Shown here in pieces: positions 52,773-61,623 of a stretch of 64,000 nt of DNA. The notes below the pieces were generated by a model, which worked only from the letters and a program-made list of their open reading frames with translations, did no database searches and had not been told where the DNA came from. This stretch comes from Sphingomonas sp. TDK1 (lineage in GTDB: Bacteria > Pseudomonadota > Alphaproteobacteria > Sphingomonadales > Sphingomonadaceae), in the NCBI RefSeq assembly GCF_001650735.1, contig NZ_LXVY01000005.1:62001-126000 (forward strand). The letters run 5' to 3'. The translations under genes were made by a program, and so were the position numbers. Numbering within the stretch: the first letter of the stretch is position 1; the number at the start of each line of letters is the position of its first letter.

Positions 52773-53924
52773 TCAGCTTTTGCCCATCAGCGCGTTGGAA
52801 ACGATGTTGCGCTGAACTTCGCTTGCGCCGGCATAGATGGTCGACGGTCGCGCGATCATGTATATTTTACGGAGATCCAACGGACTTTCCGCGCCGATCG
52901 TCGGCGACTGCAGCCCGGCATCCTCGTCGATGACATTCAGTATCTCTTCCGAGATATCCTGGAACGCCTCCGTCGCAAGGACCTTCATCATGCCCAGAAC
53001 GGCATTGTCGACCTCGCCGCGAATTGCCGCGTCCGCAACTTGCGAATGGAGCGCGGCGAGATCGTGCACGTCACAGAACAAGGAAGCAGCCCTATCCGTC
53101 ACCCCGGCATCTTCGGCGAGCCCGCGCGTTTCGATCAGTTGCTCAAGCACTTCGAACGCCTGCCTGGGCAAGGTGGGGGCGCCGTTGGATATGCGCTCAT
53201 CCCCGAGCAGGGCCTTGGCCACCGTCCAGCCCTGGTCGAGCGCGCCGACCAGATTTTCCGCAGGGATGCGCACATTCTCGAAGAAAACCTCGCAGAGTTC
53301 GTCTTCGTCGGCGAGGTTGAGAATGGGGCGCACGGTCAAGCCGGGCGTGTCCATGTCCGCCAACAGGAAGCTGATACCTGCCTGCTTCTTCACCTCCTTG
53401 TTGGTCCGCACCAGCACGAAGATGCGGTCCGCACAGCCGGCCAGCGTCGTCCAGATTTTCTGGCCGTTGACGAGGAACGCCTCTCCATCCCGCACCGCCG
53501 AGGTCCGCAGGCTGGCCAGATCGGAACCCGCATTGGGCTCGGAATAGCCCTGGCACCACAGATCTTCCCCGCGCAGGATCGCCGGCAGGTAGCGCGATCG
53601 CTGCGCATCGGTGCCATATTTCATCAGCACCGGTGCCAGCAGCACCCCGCCGCTGTCGAGCACGCGGGCGCAGCGATGGCGTTCCATCTCCTCGTTCAGG
53701 ATGAGCTGTTTTTCCAGGCTCAGGCCCAGGCCGCCATATTGCTTTGGCCAGGCAGGCGCGCGCCAGCCGGCTTCATAGGTCATCCGGTGCCACCGCCGTT
53801 CCTCGTCACCGGCAAGGCGGCGGATGATCGGGATGCGCCATTCCGCCGGATAATTCTGCTCCAGCCAGCCGCGCCACCGGGCGCGAAACGCGTCGTTGGA
53901 CAGCAGGTTGAGGTCTTGCGTCAT
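52773..53924 (-). CDS. acyl-CoA dehydrogenase, larger subunit of a second two-gene pair
   Basis: A protein of 383 residues. It has APAWPKQYGGLGLSLEKQ, YSEPNAGSDLASLRTSA, GQKIWTTLAGCAD and the C-terminal YAGASEVQRNIVSNALMG, all standard dehydrogenase elements. It should form a C=C bond in an acyl-CoA with FAD, passing electrons to ETF. The start codon ATG (53924, or ATG 53927 adjoining) overlaps the TGA of the upstream dehydrogenase gene, indicating coupled synthesis of two different subunits. It is the second such pair in the locus, after 7366-9470, and the two pairs are not close copies. Confidence 0.92.
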   Translation of the reverse strand: MTQDLNLLSNDAFRARWRGWLEQNYPAEWRIPIIRRLAGDEERRWHRMTYEAGWRAPAWPKQYGGLGLSLEKQLILNEEMERHRCARVLDSGGVLLAPVLMKYGTDAQRSRYLPAILRGEDLWCQGYSEPNAGSDLASLRTSAVRDGEAFLVNGQKIWTTLAGCADRIFVLVRTNKEVKKQAGISFLLADMDTPGLTVRPILNLADEDELCEVFFENVRIPAENLVGALDQGWTVAKALLGDERISNGAPTLPRQAFEVLEQLIETRGLAEDAGVTDRAASLFCDVHDLAALHSQVADAAIRGEVDNAVLGMMKVLATEAFQDISEEILNVIDEDAGLQSPTIGAESPLDLRKIYMIARPSTIYAGASEVQRNIVSNALMGKS

Positions 53925-55039
53925 CATGCGCCCTTTCCGTCGCGATGTGCCATCAGCGCTGCCCGGCGATGCGCGGAGGCACTGCCGAGCCAGCTGGACC
54001 AGCGCAGCGCGCAATGGACGTAGAGGCCTACATCCGCTTCGTCGGTATAGCCGAAGGCTCCGTGATACTGGATCGCCCAGCGCCCCATTTCCTGGGCTAC
54101 CCGGCTGCAACGGGCTTTGGCTGCGTGCACGGCCGGCCCTCGAAGCCCGCCCTCTTCGGCGCAGCGCGCCGCCTTGCGCCAACTGGCGGCGGCGAGTTCG
54201 ATCTGGCTATAGAGGTCCACCATGCGATGCCGCAGCGCCTGGAACTCCGACAACGCGCTGTCGAACTGCGCGCGCTGCTGCATATAGGCCAGCGTTTCGT
54301 GCCACAGCGCCTTTGCCAGGCCCTCGAGTTGCGCGCTCAGCGCGACGGTGCCGCGTGCGATTGCGTGCTCGAGCGCGACCCGCGCAGCATCGCCCTCCAC
54401 AATCACGGCATCGGCAGATACGTGAACATCGTCGAACACGATGTCCGCAGTCAGGGTACCATCGGTCGCGCGCGCAACGACGAAGGTGACTCCCGACGCC
54501 GATGGATCGACCGCTACCACGACAGGGCCGTCATCGCCTTGTGCGGCAACCAAGAGCGCGGAGCCAGGGTGCCAGGCGGGCACGTGCACCTTTGCTCCCT
54601 GCAGCCGGCCGGCGGCCAGGCGCGTCCCGAACGCCGGAATGCCGACGCCGCCGCGCCGCTCTTGCCAAGCGAGCGTGACCGATTGATGGCCTTGCGCCAA
54701 CCCCGTGGCGAGCGCCGCGGCCACCGGCCCGGCGCCGCGCGCCAGGAGCGTCCCCGCCAGGATCGCCGACGCGACAAAGGGTTCGGGCGAAAGCGCGCGG
54801 CCGAGTTCCTCCGCCAACGGTAGGGCCGCACTCAGTCCGAGTTCGGCGCCGCCCAGGCTTTCCGGAAGGAGCATGCCGGTCCAGCCGAGTTCGGCCATGC
54901 GCCGCCACGTGTCGGCATCGAAACCGGTTTCGGACGCACGCACCGCCCGGAAATGGCCCGGGCCGCCCGCATCGCCGAGGAATGCGATAGCGCTGTCGCG
55001 CAGCATCTGCTGCAGTTCGTCATCGGTGCGCCAGCCCAT
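53924..55039 (-). CDS. acyl-CoA dehydrogenase-like, smaller/second subunit of a second pair
   Basis: A protein of 371 residues related to acyl-CoA dehydrogenases but lacking the SEPNAGSD motif. It has LGWTGMLLPESLGGAEL, QRAQFDSALSEFQALRHRMVD and QYHGAFGYTDEADVGLYVH, which place it with the second subunits of heteromeric dehydrogenases. Its stop is fused to the start of the larger-subunit gene (ATGATG overlap). Four bases upstream of its own start lies the end of the SDR gene, so SDR, this subunit, the larger subunit and the hydratase are probably one operon. Confidence 0.9.
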   Translation of the reverse strand: MGWRTDDELQQMLRDSAIAFLGDAGGPGHFRAVRASETGFDADTWRRMAELGWTGMLLPESLGGAELGLSAALPLAEELGRALSPEPFVASAILAGTLLARGAGPVAAALATGLAQGHQSVTLAWQERRGGVGIPAFGTRLAAGRLQGAKVHVPAWHPGSALLVAAQGDDGPVVVAVDPSASGVTFVVARATDGTLTADIVFDDVHVSADAVIVEGDAARVALEHAIARGTVALSAQLEGLAKALWHETLAYMQQRAQFDSALSEFQALRHRMVDLYSQIELAAASWRKAARCAEEGGLRGPAVHAAKARCSRVAQEMGRWAIQYHGAFGYTDEADVGLYVHCALRWSSWLGSASAHRRAALMAHRDGKGA

Positions 55040-55042
55040 GGA

Positions 55043-55831
55043 TCACCCGGCCATCTGCATGCCGCCATTGGCGGACAACCGCTGGCCCGTGATGAAAGAA
55101 GCCGCATCGGAGAGCAGGAAGCAGACGGGCTTCGCCGCCTCTTCCGCGGAACTCCACCGGCCCAGTGGGATCCGCGACAGATAGGTCTCGGCGAACTTCT
55201 CGCTGCGCACCGTCTCCGTCATCGGCGTGACCACCACGCCAAAGGCGACGCAGTTGGCGCGAATATTGTACTTCGCCCATTCGCGCGCCGTAGACATCGT
55301 CATGCCGATGATGCCCGCCTTGGCCGTTGCGTAGTTTACCTGGCCTATCGTTCCCTGGACCCCGGCATCCGAGGAGATGTTGACGATCGATCCGGGGTTG
55401 GGGTCCCCCGCCTTCGCACGTTCGATCATATGGTTGCCGACGGCCTGCGAACACAGAAACGCGCCGGTCAGGTGAACGCTGATCACCTGATCCCATTCTT
55501 GAAGCGTCATTTTCGACAACATCGCGGGACGGGTGATGCCGGCATTGTTCACCAGGCCATGCACGGCGCCGAACGTGTCGACGGCGTATTGCACCAGCGC
55601 ATCCACCTCGGCGGCGTTGGCGATATTGGCCTTCACGCCCAGATAGCGTCCTTCGGGGTACTCGGCCTTGGCCGCTTCGAGGGCATCGCCATTCATGTCC
55701 GCGATCACGACATTGCCGCCCAGCGCAACCACCAGATCGGCGACTGCCCGGCCGATGCCCTGGGCGGCCCCGGTAACGATGACCGTCCTATCGACAAGGG
55801 ACATGGGGTTGGCGGTCGGCTGACTATCCAT
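55043..55831 (-). CDS. SDR family oxidoreductase
   Basis: A protein of 262 residues with TGAAQGIGRAVA as cofactor loop, NNAGITRPA, NISSDAG with the catalytic Ser, YATAK with the catalytic Tyr/Lys, and TGQRLSANGGMQMAG at the end. It belongs to the FabG-like branch and may oxidise a 3-hydroxyacyl-CoA or a ring alcohol with NAD(P)+. ATG 55831 has AGAAGG nine bases upstream; ATG 55840 abuts that site and ATG 55804 is a further alternative. It is the first gene of the minus-strand operon that continues into the second dehydrogenase pair. Confidence 0.92.
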   Translation of the reverse strand: MDSQPTANPMSLVDRTVIVTGAAQGIGRAVADLVVALGGNVVIADMNGDALEAAKAEYPEGRYLGVKANIANAAEVDALVQYAVDTFGAVHGLVNNAGITRPAMLSKMTLQEWDQVISVHLTGAFLCSQAVGNHMIERAKAGDPNPGSIVNISSDAGVQGTIGQVNYATAKAGIIGMTMSTAREWAKYNIRANCVAFGVVVTPMTETVRSEKFAETYLSRIPLGRWSSAEEAAKPVCFLLSDAASFITGQRLSANGGMQMAG

Positions 55832-55953
55832 TGCGGGCATCCTTCTTCATCTCAGCGAATTCTCATGGCCTGCTCCGAAACGCTCGCAATTCCATTCCCT
55901 CGATCCGGGACCAGGTATCGCGATGCCGTCATCGTCCAGCACACCGCCGGCGC

Positions 55954-57189
55954 TCAGAGCACGCCGGCGGCCCGAAGCGCAGCGCGCTCGGTTTCCGAAT
56001 ATCCTGCCTCTGCCAGGATCTCGTCATTATGCTCCCCGACGGCAGGCGGCGGGTAACGATAGGCGGGGGGAGTAGCGGAAAGTCGATAGGGCGAGGCAAC
56101 GGTACGGACATCCCCGAACGCGCCGGAGGAGAGCGTCAGGAACATGTTGCGGGCAATCGCCTGCGCGTCCCGCTCCATATCCTCAATGTCGTTGATCGGG
56201 CCGGCGGACACCGTGGCATCGTTCAGGATCGACACCCATTCGGCGCGTGTCTTTGTACGGATGATGTCGGCGATAAGCGCCTTCAGCGCCGGGCGATTGC
56301 GGACCCGATCGCCATTGCGCATGAAGCGAGTATCGCTAAGCCATTCGGGGTGCCCCAGAACGTTTGCGAGCCGGACGAACTCCCGATCGTTGAACGTCGC
56401 GATGATGATATGGCCGTCGGAGGCACGGAAGACGCCGTACGGCGCGGCACTGGGATGATCGTTGCCGGTCCGGCCCAACTTTACCCCGGCATTGAGCCAC
56501 GAAGACGACGTGTTGAGCAATGCCGCTGCTAGCGACTCGAACAGGGAGATATCGACCTGCTGCCCCTCCCCGGTCTTGCGCCGATGCTCGAGCGCTGCGA
56601 GAATCCCGATGACGGCATTCATTCCGGCGAAGGCGTCGACGACGGGTATGCCGACCCGCAACGGCCCCGCCCCTTCCTCCGTATCGGCGTGACCGGTGAC
56701 GCTCATCACCCCGCCCATTCCCTGAACGAGGAAATCATAGCCCGAACGCTCCGCATACGGGCCCGTTTGGCCGAAGCCCGTGATCGAGCAATAGATCAGC
56801 CTGGGATTGATCTCGCGCAGCGCCGCATAGCCGAGACCGTAGCGCTCCAATGTACCGGTGCGGTAATTCTCGATAAGGATATCAGCCGCGCTCGCCAGCC
56901 GCCGGATAATCGCCTGCCCTGCCGCGGTCGCGAAATCGACGGCGATCGAGCGTTTATTGCGGTTGACCGATAGAAAGTAGGTCGACTCCCCGGAGCTGGT
57001 TTCGGTCGGCTGCCGTAACCAGGGAGGACCGACCCGCCGCGAGTCATCGCCCTCTCCCCGGCGCTCGATCTTGATCACCTCGGCACCGAGATCCCCCAAA
57101 ATCTGCCCGCCAAGCGGACCGGCGATGACCCGGGTCATATCCAGCACGGTCAAGCCGGAAAGAGCGCCGGGTGGCGATCCTGAGGTCAT
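55954..57189 (-). CDS. CaiB/BaiF family CoA transferase
   Basis: A protein of 411 residues of the class III CoA transferase family. It has LSGLTVLDMTRVIAGPLGGQ, LGAEVIKIERRGEGD, the catalytic Asp in SGYDFLVQGMGG, and the GEGQQVDISLFES segment typical of the fold. It moves CoA between acids, allowing ATP-independent activation of a carboxylic acid using another acyl-CoA. GGAG seven bases before ATG 57189 supports this start; a longer frame to 57387 lacks a site. It lies between the TonB receptor and the SDR operon, all on the minus strand, and may be read with either. Confidence 0.92.
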   Translation of the reverse strand: MTSGSPPGALSGLTVLDMTRVIAGPLGGQILGDLGAEVIKIERRGEGDDSRRVGPPWLRQPTETSSGESTYFLSVNRNKRSIAVDFATAAGQAIIRRLASAADILIENYRTGTLERYGLGYAALREINPRLIYCSITGFGQTGPYAERSGYDFLVQGMGGVMSVTGHADTEEGAGPLRVGIPVVDAFAGMNAVIGILAALEHRRKTGEGQQVDISLFESLAAALLNTSSSWLNAGVKLGRTGNDHPSAAPYGVFRASDGHIIIATFNDREFVRLANVLGHPEWLSDTRFMRNGDRVRNRPALKALIADIIRTKTRAEWVSILNDATVSAGPINDIEDMERDAQAIARNMFLTLSSGAFGDVRTVASPYRLSATPPAYRYPPPAVGEHNDEILAEAGYSETERAALRAAGVL

Positions 57190-57358
57190 TCGGTATCTCC
57201 ATATTTCGACGATAGTGCCACCAGAAGCCATGCACCGGCGCCACAGGACGGCGGCAACGATCACTTCCCGGTCAACATCCACCGAAGGTTCCGCAGCAAG
57301 GACCGGGCAAGGCGCACGGCGGCTTGAAAGCGTGTGGCCAAAGCGACCTGGCAGCTTG

Positions 57359-57389
57359 CCATGCGGGACGCCCGATGCGCCCCGCATGG
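57359..57389 (-). terminator. inverted repeat downstream of the TonB receptor
   Basis: CCATGCGGG at 57359-57367 pairs perfectly with CCCGCATGG at 57381-57389 around a 13-base loop. It begins seven bases after the receptor stop on the minus strand and so probably ends that transcript before the CaiB gene. Confidence 0.6.
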
Positions 57390-57395
57390 GGACAC

Positions 57396-59639
57396 TCAGA
57401 AGCGGAACGTCGCCTCCACCCCATAGGTGCGCGGGTCACCATAGGTGAAGGTTTCGTAACCCGCCCCCGTCAATTGGAAATTGCGCGTGAGGCCGTAGAG
57501 TTCATTCGTGATGTTGCGCGCGTAGATGCCCGCGCTAAGGCGGCTCCCACCGATATTGTTGTAATCGATGCGCGCATTGAGCAGCGTATAGCCTGCCTGC
57601 GCGCTATTGAACCCCTGGAGGTCATTGCCCAGGCGTGAGCTTCGGTAGTATACGTTACCGTTGAACGCCAGCTCTTCGCCATTTCCAATCAGAGGAATGG
57701 TATAGATTGCCGTAAGACCAGCCGTATCCCTGGAAATGTTGCCGAAGTTCTGCCCGGTAAGATTGCGCGAAGCCACTGCCAGCGTGCATCCATTGACATC
57801 CGGTATGGCAAACTGGTCGTACTTGCCGAGAGTCAAGTTATAGAAACCATTCAGCTGCAGGCCCTTCAGCGGTCGCGCCTCCAGTTCGAGTTCGATCCCC
57901 TTCGGGGTACCCTTGCCCGCATTAACGATCAATGAGTTGGAGTTCTGGCTAACACCACACGAGCCTGTGACCTGAGTCTGGATATTCGAATACTTGCCCT
58001 GGTATAGCGCCAGATTGGCACGAACGGGCACTCGGCCGATATGCGCATCGGCTTTGACGCCAATTTCATAGTCCGTGAGCTTCTCAGGTGCGTAGGTTCG
58101 CAGCGCCGGTGGGATCGCCGGAGAAATCAGGTTGAATCCGCCTGCCTTGTAGCTGTGCCGGTTGGCTACATAGATCAACACATGACTGGTGACCTGATAG
58201 TCGACACCCAAGGTCGAGCTCAGTTCCTTGTCGCTTATCCGTAGGGGATCAGGAACTCCCCTGTTCGATCCTACGCGGGTATCCCAGGTATGCCGCAGGC
58301 CACCGGTGATTTTGACGCCGGTCAGCCCAAGATTACTGAAATCATAGGTGACCTGACCGAACAACGCCTTGGACGTATATCGATCGAATGATGTATCGAA
58401 TAGCGTAGGGCTCGTACTGAATAGAGTTGTCGTCTGATCCACTCTGGTCTTTTGCCTGGATATGAAACCACCCATCAACCACGTCAGGCTATTTTCAAAG
58501 GATTTACCAAATACCTGCAGTTCGTCACTGATTTGGGTCTGATGACGAGCCTGTGCAACATCGACCATCGGAAAATTAAGGCTCGTCGAATTAAGGTCAA
58601 AAGCGTTCTTTATATCGTAATATCCAAAGATATTTTTCAATGTAACACCGCCAAACTCATAGGAGGTGGTGTTAGCAATAAGGTAGCTCTTGTTATTATC
58701 GTAATCCGGAGAATATGACTGATCGATCGTCCGGTTACCCAACTGCTGCTGGCGTGCAAGTCCGGCCAGCGCGGGAGGGAAAAACAGGCCGAAGCCACCG
58801 AGTGTCTTCGTGATCGGGGGGTTCAAATGCTGCTTGCCATTGAAATAGGTGACAAGCAGATCGTTCTCGAGCCCGTCCACAGGGGTCAGCGTAACCGCTG
58901 CTCGAAGTGCGGTATAATCCTTGTCGTTTCCGTCAGGCCCGCTCAAATTCTTGACCATGCCGTCCTGGCGAGCGACCTGCCCGGAAAGGCGTACGCCCAG
59001 AATGTCCTTGACGATCGGCAGGTTGATGGCGCCGGTGAACTGCAGAAGGTCATAGTTACCGATGTTCCCGGTGACATAGCCGCTCACGTCGCGCGTATTT
59101 GCTCTTTGCGGGGTAAACAGAACCGCGCCGCCCGTGCTGTTCTTACCGAAAAGAGTCCCCTGCGGACCGCGGACGATCTGCACCGAGGCCAGATCGAAGA
59201 TACCGGCCGCAATCACGCGCGAGTCGACGGGCACGTCTCCAAAATAGTTTACGACGGTGTTATCGGCACCCAGCGGCGAAGTCTGGCCACGCAACTGGAA
59301 GACCGGCGCGCCCGACCCTCCCAGGGGGTCCGGCGTGATCACCAGGCTTGGTGCACTGAACTGGAGATCCGTCGCACGACGGATCTGCTGGCGCTCCAGC
59401 GAATCCGAGCTCAGCACGGATGCCGCAACGGGAACATTCTGGAGATTCTCCGATGTTCGTCGCGCGGTAACGATAATGTTTTCGAGCTGCTCCTGATTAG
59501 TCGGCGACGCTTGCGCCGGCTGGGCCGGCGAGGAGCCCGGCACTGGCGCCGCATCCTGAGCGATCGCGGGAACAGCAAGCATCACGAACGAGGCAGCTGT
59601 AGCGCCCAGCAATGGGCACCAGGTACGAGTATGGCGCAT
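57396..59639 (-). CDS. TonB-dependent outer-membrane receptor
   Basis: A protein of 747 residues. A signal peptide (hydrophobic segment ending AVPAIA, cleavage before QDAAP) is followed by a proline/alanine-rich linker, a TonB box-like IIVTARR, a plug domain with VQIVRGPQGTLFGKNSTGGAV, and a 22-strand barrel ending in the aromatic residue typical of outer-membrane proteins (EATFRF). It imports a substrate across the outer membrane with energy from TonB-ExbBD. Sphingomonads use such receptors for terpenoid, aromatic and steroid compounds. It is monocistronic, flanked by a terminator and a long upstream region with a weak copy of the regulatory element. Confidence 0.96.
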   Translation of the reverse strand: MRHTRTWCPLLGATAASFVMLAVPAIAQDAAPVPGSSPAQPAQASPTNQEQLENIIVTARRTSENLQNVPVAASVLSSDSLERQQIRRATDLQFSAPSLVITPDPLGGSGAPVFQLRGQTSPLGADNTVVNYFGDVPVDSRVIAAGIFDLASVQIVRGPQGTLFGKNSTGGAVLFTPQRANTRDVSGYVTGNIGNYDLLQFTGAINLPIVKDILGVRLSGQVARQDGMVKNLSGPDGNDKDYTALRAAVTLTPVDGLENDLLVTYFNGKQHLNPPITKTLGGFGLFFPPALAGLARQQQLGNRTIDQSYSPDYDNNKSYLIANTTSYEFGGVTLKNIFGYYDIKNAFDLNSTSLNFPMVDVAQARHQTQISDELQVFGKSFENSLTWLMGGFISRQKTRVDQTTTLFSTSPTLFDTSFDRYTSKALFGQVTYDFSNLGLTGVKITGGLRHTWDTRVGSNRGVPDPLRISDKELSSTLGVDYQVTSHVLIYVANRHSYKAGGFNLISPAIPPALRTYAPEKLTDYEIGVKADAHIGRVPVRANLALYQGKYSNIQTQVTGSCGVSQNSNSLIVNAGKGTPKGIELELEARPLKGLQLNGFYNLTLGKYDQFAIPDVNGCTLAVASRNLTGQNFGNISRDTAGLTAIYTIPLIGNGEELAFNGNVYYRSSRLGNDLQGFNSAQAGYTLLNARIDYNNIGGSRLSAGIYARNITNELYGLTRNFQLTGAGYETFTYGDPRTYGVEATFRF

Positions 59640-59725
59640 TCTTTTCCTCTCCCAAAAGCGCCTCCCGCCCCTCTATCATGCTAGTCCCTGTCCAAGCGTC
59701 ATCGCTTTGCCCGGGGCAATTTTTT

Positions 59726-59747
59726 ATCAAGCGGAAGTTCGAAATTG
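59726..59747 (+). promoter_or_regulatory. weak copy L of recurring element upstream of the receptor
   Basis: ATCAAGCGGAAGTTCGAAATTG shares ATCAAnCGG with the consensus but diverges afterwards. It lies 87 bases upstream of the TonB receptor start (minus strand). Confidence 0.3.
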
Positions 59748-60406
59748 GTATCGCGGGACGATTGTTCCGTCAATCATGCGCATCCCAAGGTGACATCACG
59801 CATACGATATTTGGGACACAAGCTCGCCAAAGGCGCATCGCTCTGGCATCGAACCGACACTTCCTTCGGAGATCCGAAGCAGTGGGATCGCAGCGCGCCT
59901 GCCCGGACGGAATGATCGATCCGAGGCGCCGCCGCGGCAATCAGGCGCATCTCAGTGCGCCCCGTGCGCGCTGCTGATCGAAGCGAGCGCACGCGGGCCG
60001 ATCTCCGCGACCGATGGTGGGTAGTCGTGTAGATCGCTGATCCGGCGCAAATGCTATATCCGTCAAAGACTCCGAGTTCGATCCGCAAGAGAAGGCCTGC
60101 GCGTTCTTGTTCGGCGTCCGCGGCCGAACCGGTCTTCGACTGTTGCGAGAAGCGCGTCGACCACTGCTCGCCGAGCGACCATGGTGCATCATTTGGCTCG
60201 GTCTGCGCCCGCGGGAGTACCGGTCCTGATTCCGGACACTTGGCATCCTGTATCGCAAATGTGATTTTTGAGCGCCAGCCTCCCCACTGCCTGGCTAATA
60301 TGGAATATATGTGGCTGCGTATACGGCAGTGCCCGCTCCATCACGGCACCATCCGCATGCGTGTGGTGCCAAAGAGATCACACGATCCGTGGCCAGGAGA
60401 GGCGAT
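59748..60406. other. region without a recognisable gene
   Basis: About 660 bases in which no frame gives a familiar protein on either strand; short open frames are arginine/serine-rich and look spurious. The left part is the receptor's upstream region. It separates the catabolic locus from the mobile-element margin. Confidence 0.5.
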
Positions 60407-60529
60407 ATGCTGAAAAGAGTCGGTGCCGCGCGTTGGATCGATATGGCAGACATCCGTTGCGCCATGATGGGGATCATACCGCTCGCTTGCCTCGCTGCAG
60501 CCTTTTGGCTTTGCGGCTTGCTCTTCTAA
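60407..60529 (+). CDS. possible 40-residue membrane peptide
   Basis: An open frame of 40 codons starting at ATG 60407 after AGGAGAGG, a good ribosome site, and ending at TAA 60527-60529. The product has a short basic N-terminus and a C-terminal hydrophobic run (IIPLACLAAAFWLCGLLF) that could span a membrane once. No homologue is recognised. It may be a real small protein or a chance frame; nothing in the neighbours tells which. Confidence 0.25.
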   Translation: MLKRVGAARWIDMADIRCAMMGIIPLACLAAAFWLCGLLF

Positions 60530-60637
60530 AATCCGGACCTTCACGAAGCGCGGGTCGAGGACGCCGCCATCGTAGAACATGGCAATTTCAGGAATTTCGT
60601 GTGCGGGCGGGCATAGAGGGTAAGAAAGAGACCCGAG

Positions 60638-60992
60638 ATATCCCGACGCAAAGAGCCCGCGATACCAAATGAGTTGCTGGACCAGCTTCTGGCCGGCGGG
60701 GATGCGGCAACAGCACCGCAGCAAGCCGACTTGCTGGATGCGCTGAAAAAGGCGCTGGCGGAGCGCGCGTTGAACGCGGAGATGAACCATCGCCTCGCCG
60801 GTGAGGACGGCGGCGGCAACACGCGGAACGGCTATGGCCGGAAGACGGCGATGACCGACACCGGGAGCCTGGCGATTGCGGTGCCGCGACCGCCAGGCGA
60901 ACTTCGATCCGCAGCTGATCGCCAAATATCAGCGGCGGTTTCCCGGCTTCGACGACAAGATTGTGTCGATGTACGCACAGGGGATGAGCACG
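60638..60992 (+). pseudogene. IS256-family transposase remnant
   Basis: The first frame reads RRKEPAIPNELLDQLLAGG, then ALAERALNAEMNHRLAGEDG and [15 protein letters not shown]; after about base 60889 the frame shifts (two bases lost in the PRDRQ codons) and continues as [19 protein letters not shown] and [11 protein letters not shown] before homology ends near 60992. This is the N-terminal third of a mutator/IS256-type transposase. Its expected start codon position is ATA (60638). The DDE catalytic region is absent and no terminal repeats were found, so it is inactive. It marks an old insertion next to the conjugation genes. Confidence 0.85.
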
Positions 60993-61170
60993 CCGCCGAA
61001 AAAGCCGCCCCAGCTACCTCCTGATCGGCTCCTACGCGATGATCACAGCGATTTCCTCCAACGTCAATCGCCGCCGCTCCGCACACGACTTCGAACCCAC
61101 AGGCGCTTCCCTTCGTAAATCCCGCCGAGGAGACGAAGGTTTCCGGAGAAATGCCCCGTCGCGTGCCCCG

Positions 61171-61213
61171 AAAATTTTTGGTGACACCAAGTCGCTGTGA
61201 TACCAAATTTTTT
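61171..61213. terminator. inverted repeat 3' of the degraded conjugation operon
   Basis: AAAATTTTTGGT and ACCAAATTTTTT form an imperfect inverted repeat, with an inner perfect TTGGTG-A-CACCAA. On the minus strand it follows the AlpA-like remnant and offers a U-rich 3' flank, so a transcription terminator is the simplest reading. An old recombination or attachment site cannot be excluded. Confidence 0.45.
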
Positions 61214-61223
61214 CCCAGCACCG

Positions 61224-61447
61224 CTACGCTACCAGCCGCGTTTCTTGCCCCTCGAAGCCATCCTTGACCCGGTCGATCCATTCGACCACCTCACGCTGGC
61301 TCCAGCGGGCCGTGAAGGCGATAAATTGTAGGGTGCAGGAAATCGCTGCTGCCGAATGAGGCGATAGATCATCGTCTTACCCAGCCTCACGCGCCGCTTC
61401 ACCTCGTCGATCCGCAACAACCGGTCGACTTCCTCGGGCGGGGTCAT
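61224..61447 (-). pseudogene. AlpA-like helix-turn-helix regulator, frameshifted
   Basis: From ATG 61447 the product begins with RLLRIDEVKRRVRLGKTMIY and RLIRQQRFPAPYNLS, the winged-helix pattern of AlpA/MerR-like prophage and integrative-element regulators. The conserved second half (ARWSQREVVEWIDRVKDGFE) is found in a different frame, so one base has been lost near 61325; in that frame the stop lies at 61224-61226. AlpA-like proteins regulate excision genes of integrative elements. The start overlaps the end of the DUF2274 remnant by ATGA, as expected for genes once in one operon. Confidence 0.7.
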
Positions 61448-61614
61448 TTCACCCTCTCGCGTGCCAGCGCCTCGCGCGCCGGCTCTTCGCGGCCATAGGT
61501 CTCCGCATAAACGCGCGCCTAGTCGCCGAGCGCAAGATGCAGCTGTGGCAGCACCGTGATGGTGAGCTTGACCGGGGTCCGATCAGGAATGCGCGCAAGT
61601 TTGAGATCTACCAT
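61444..61614 (-). pseudogene. DUF2274 protein gene with internal stop
   Basis: From ATG 61614, behind TAGGAG, the product starts with VDLKLARIPDRTPVKLTITV, the standard beginning of DUF2274 proteins that follow trbI in conjugative elements. After residue 31 there is a TAG (61519-61521) where the family has a Tyr-like position, and the frame then continues ARVYAETYGREEPAREALA to a TGA at 61444-61446. The usual C-terminus is also missing. It is probably non-functional unless the amber codon is read through. It lies ten bases downstream of trbI. Confidence 0.72.
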
Positions 61615-61623
61615 GGTGTTCTC

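Noticed and set aside
53924..55039. The second dehydrogenase subunit as a flavin-dependent monooxygenase partner for the flavin reductase
   Set aside because: Its motifs and its overlap with the larger dehydrogenase subunit fit a heteromeric acyl-CoA dehydrogenase better than an HsaA/HpaB-type oxygenase.
1..59639. Assignment of the locus to complete steroid or estrogen degradation
   Set aside because: No ketosteroid dehydrogenase, 9-hydroxylase, meta-cleavage dioxygenase or ring-opening hydrolase is present. Only side-chain-like architectures resemble that pathway.
60832..61281. Minus-strand open frame across the IS256 remnant
   Set aside because: It is antisense to the recognisable transposase sequence and has no homology of its own.
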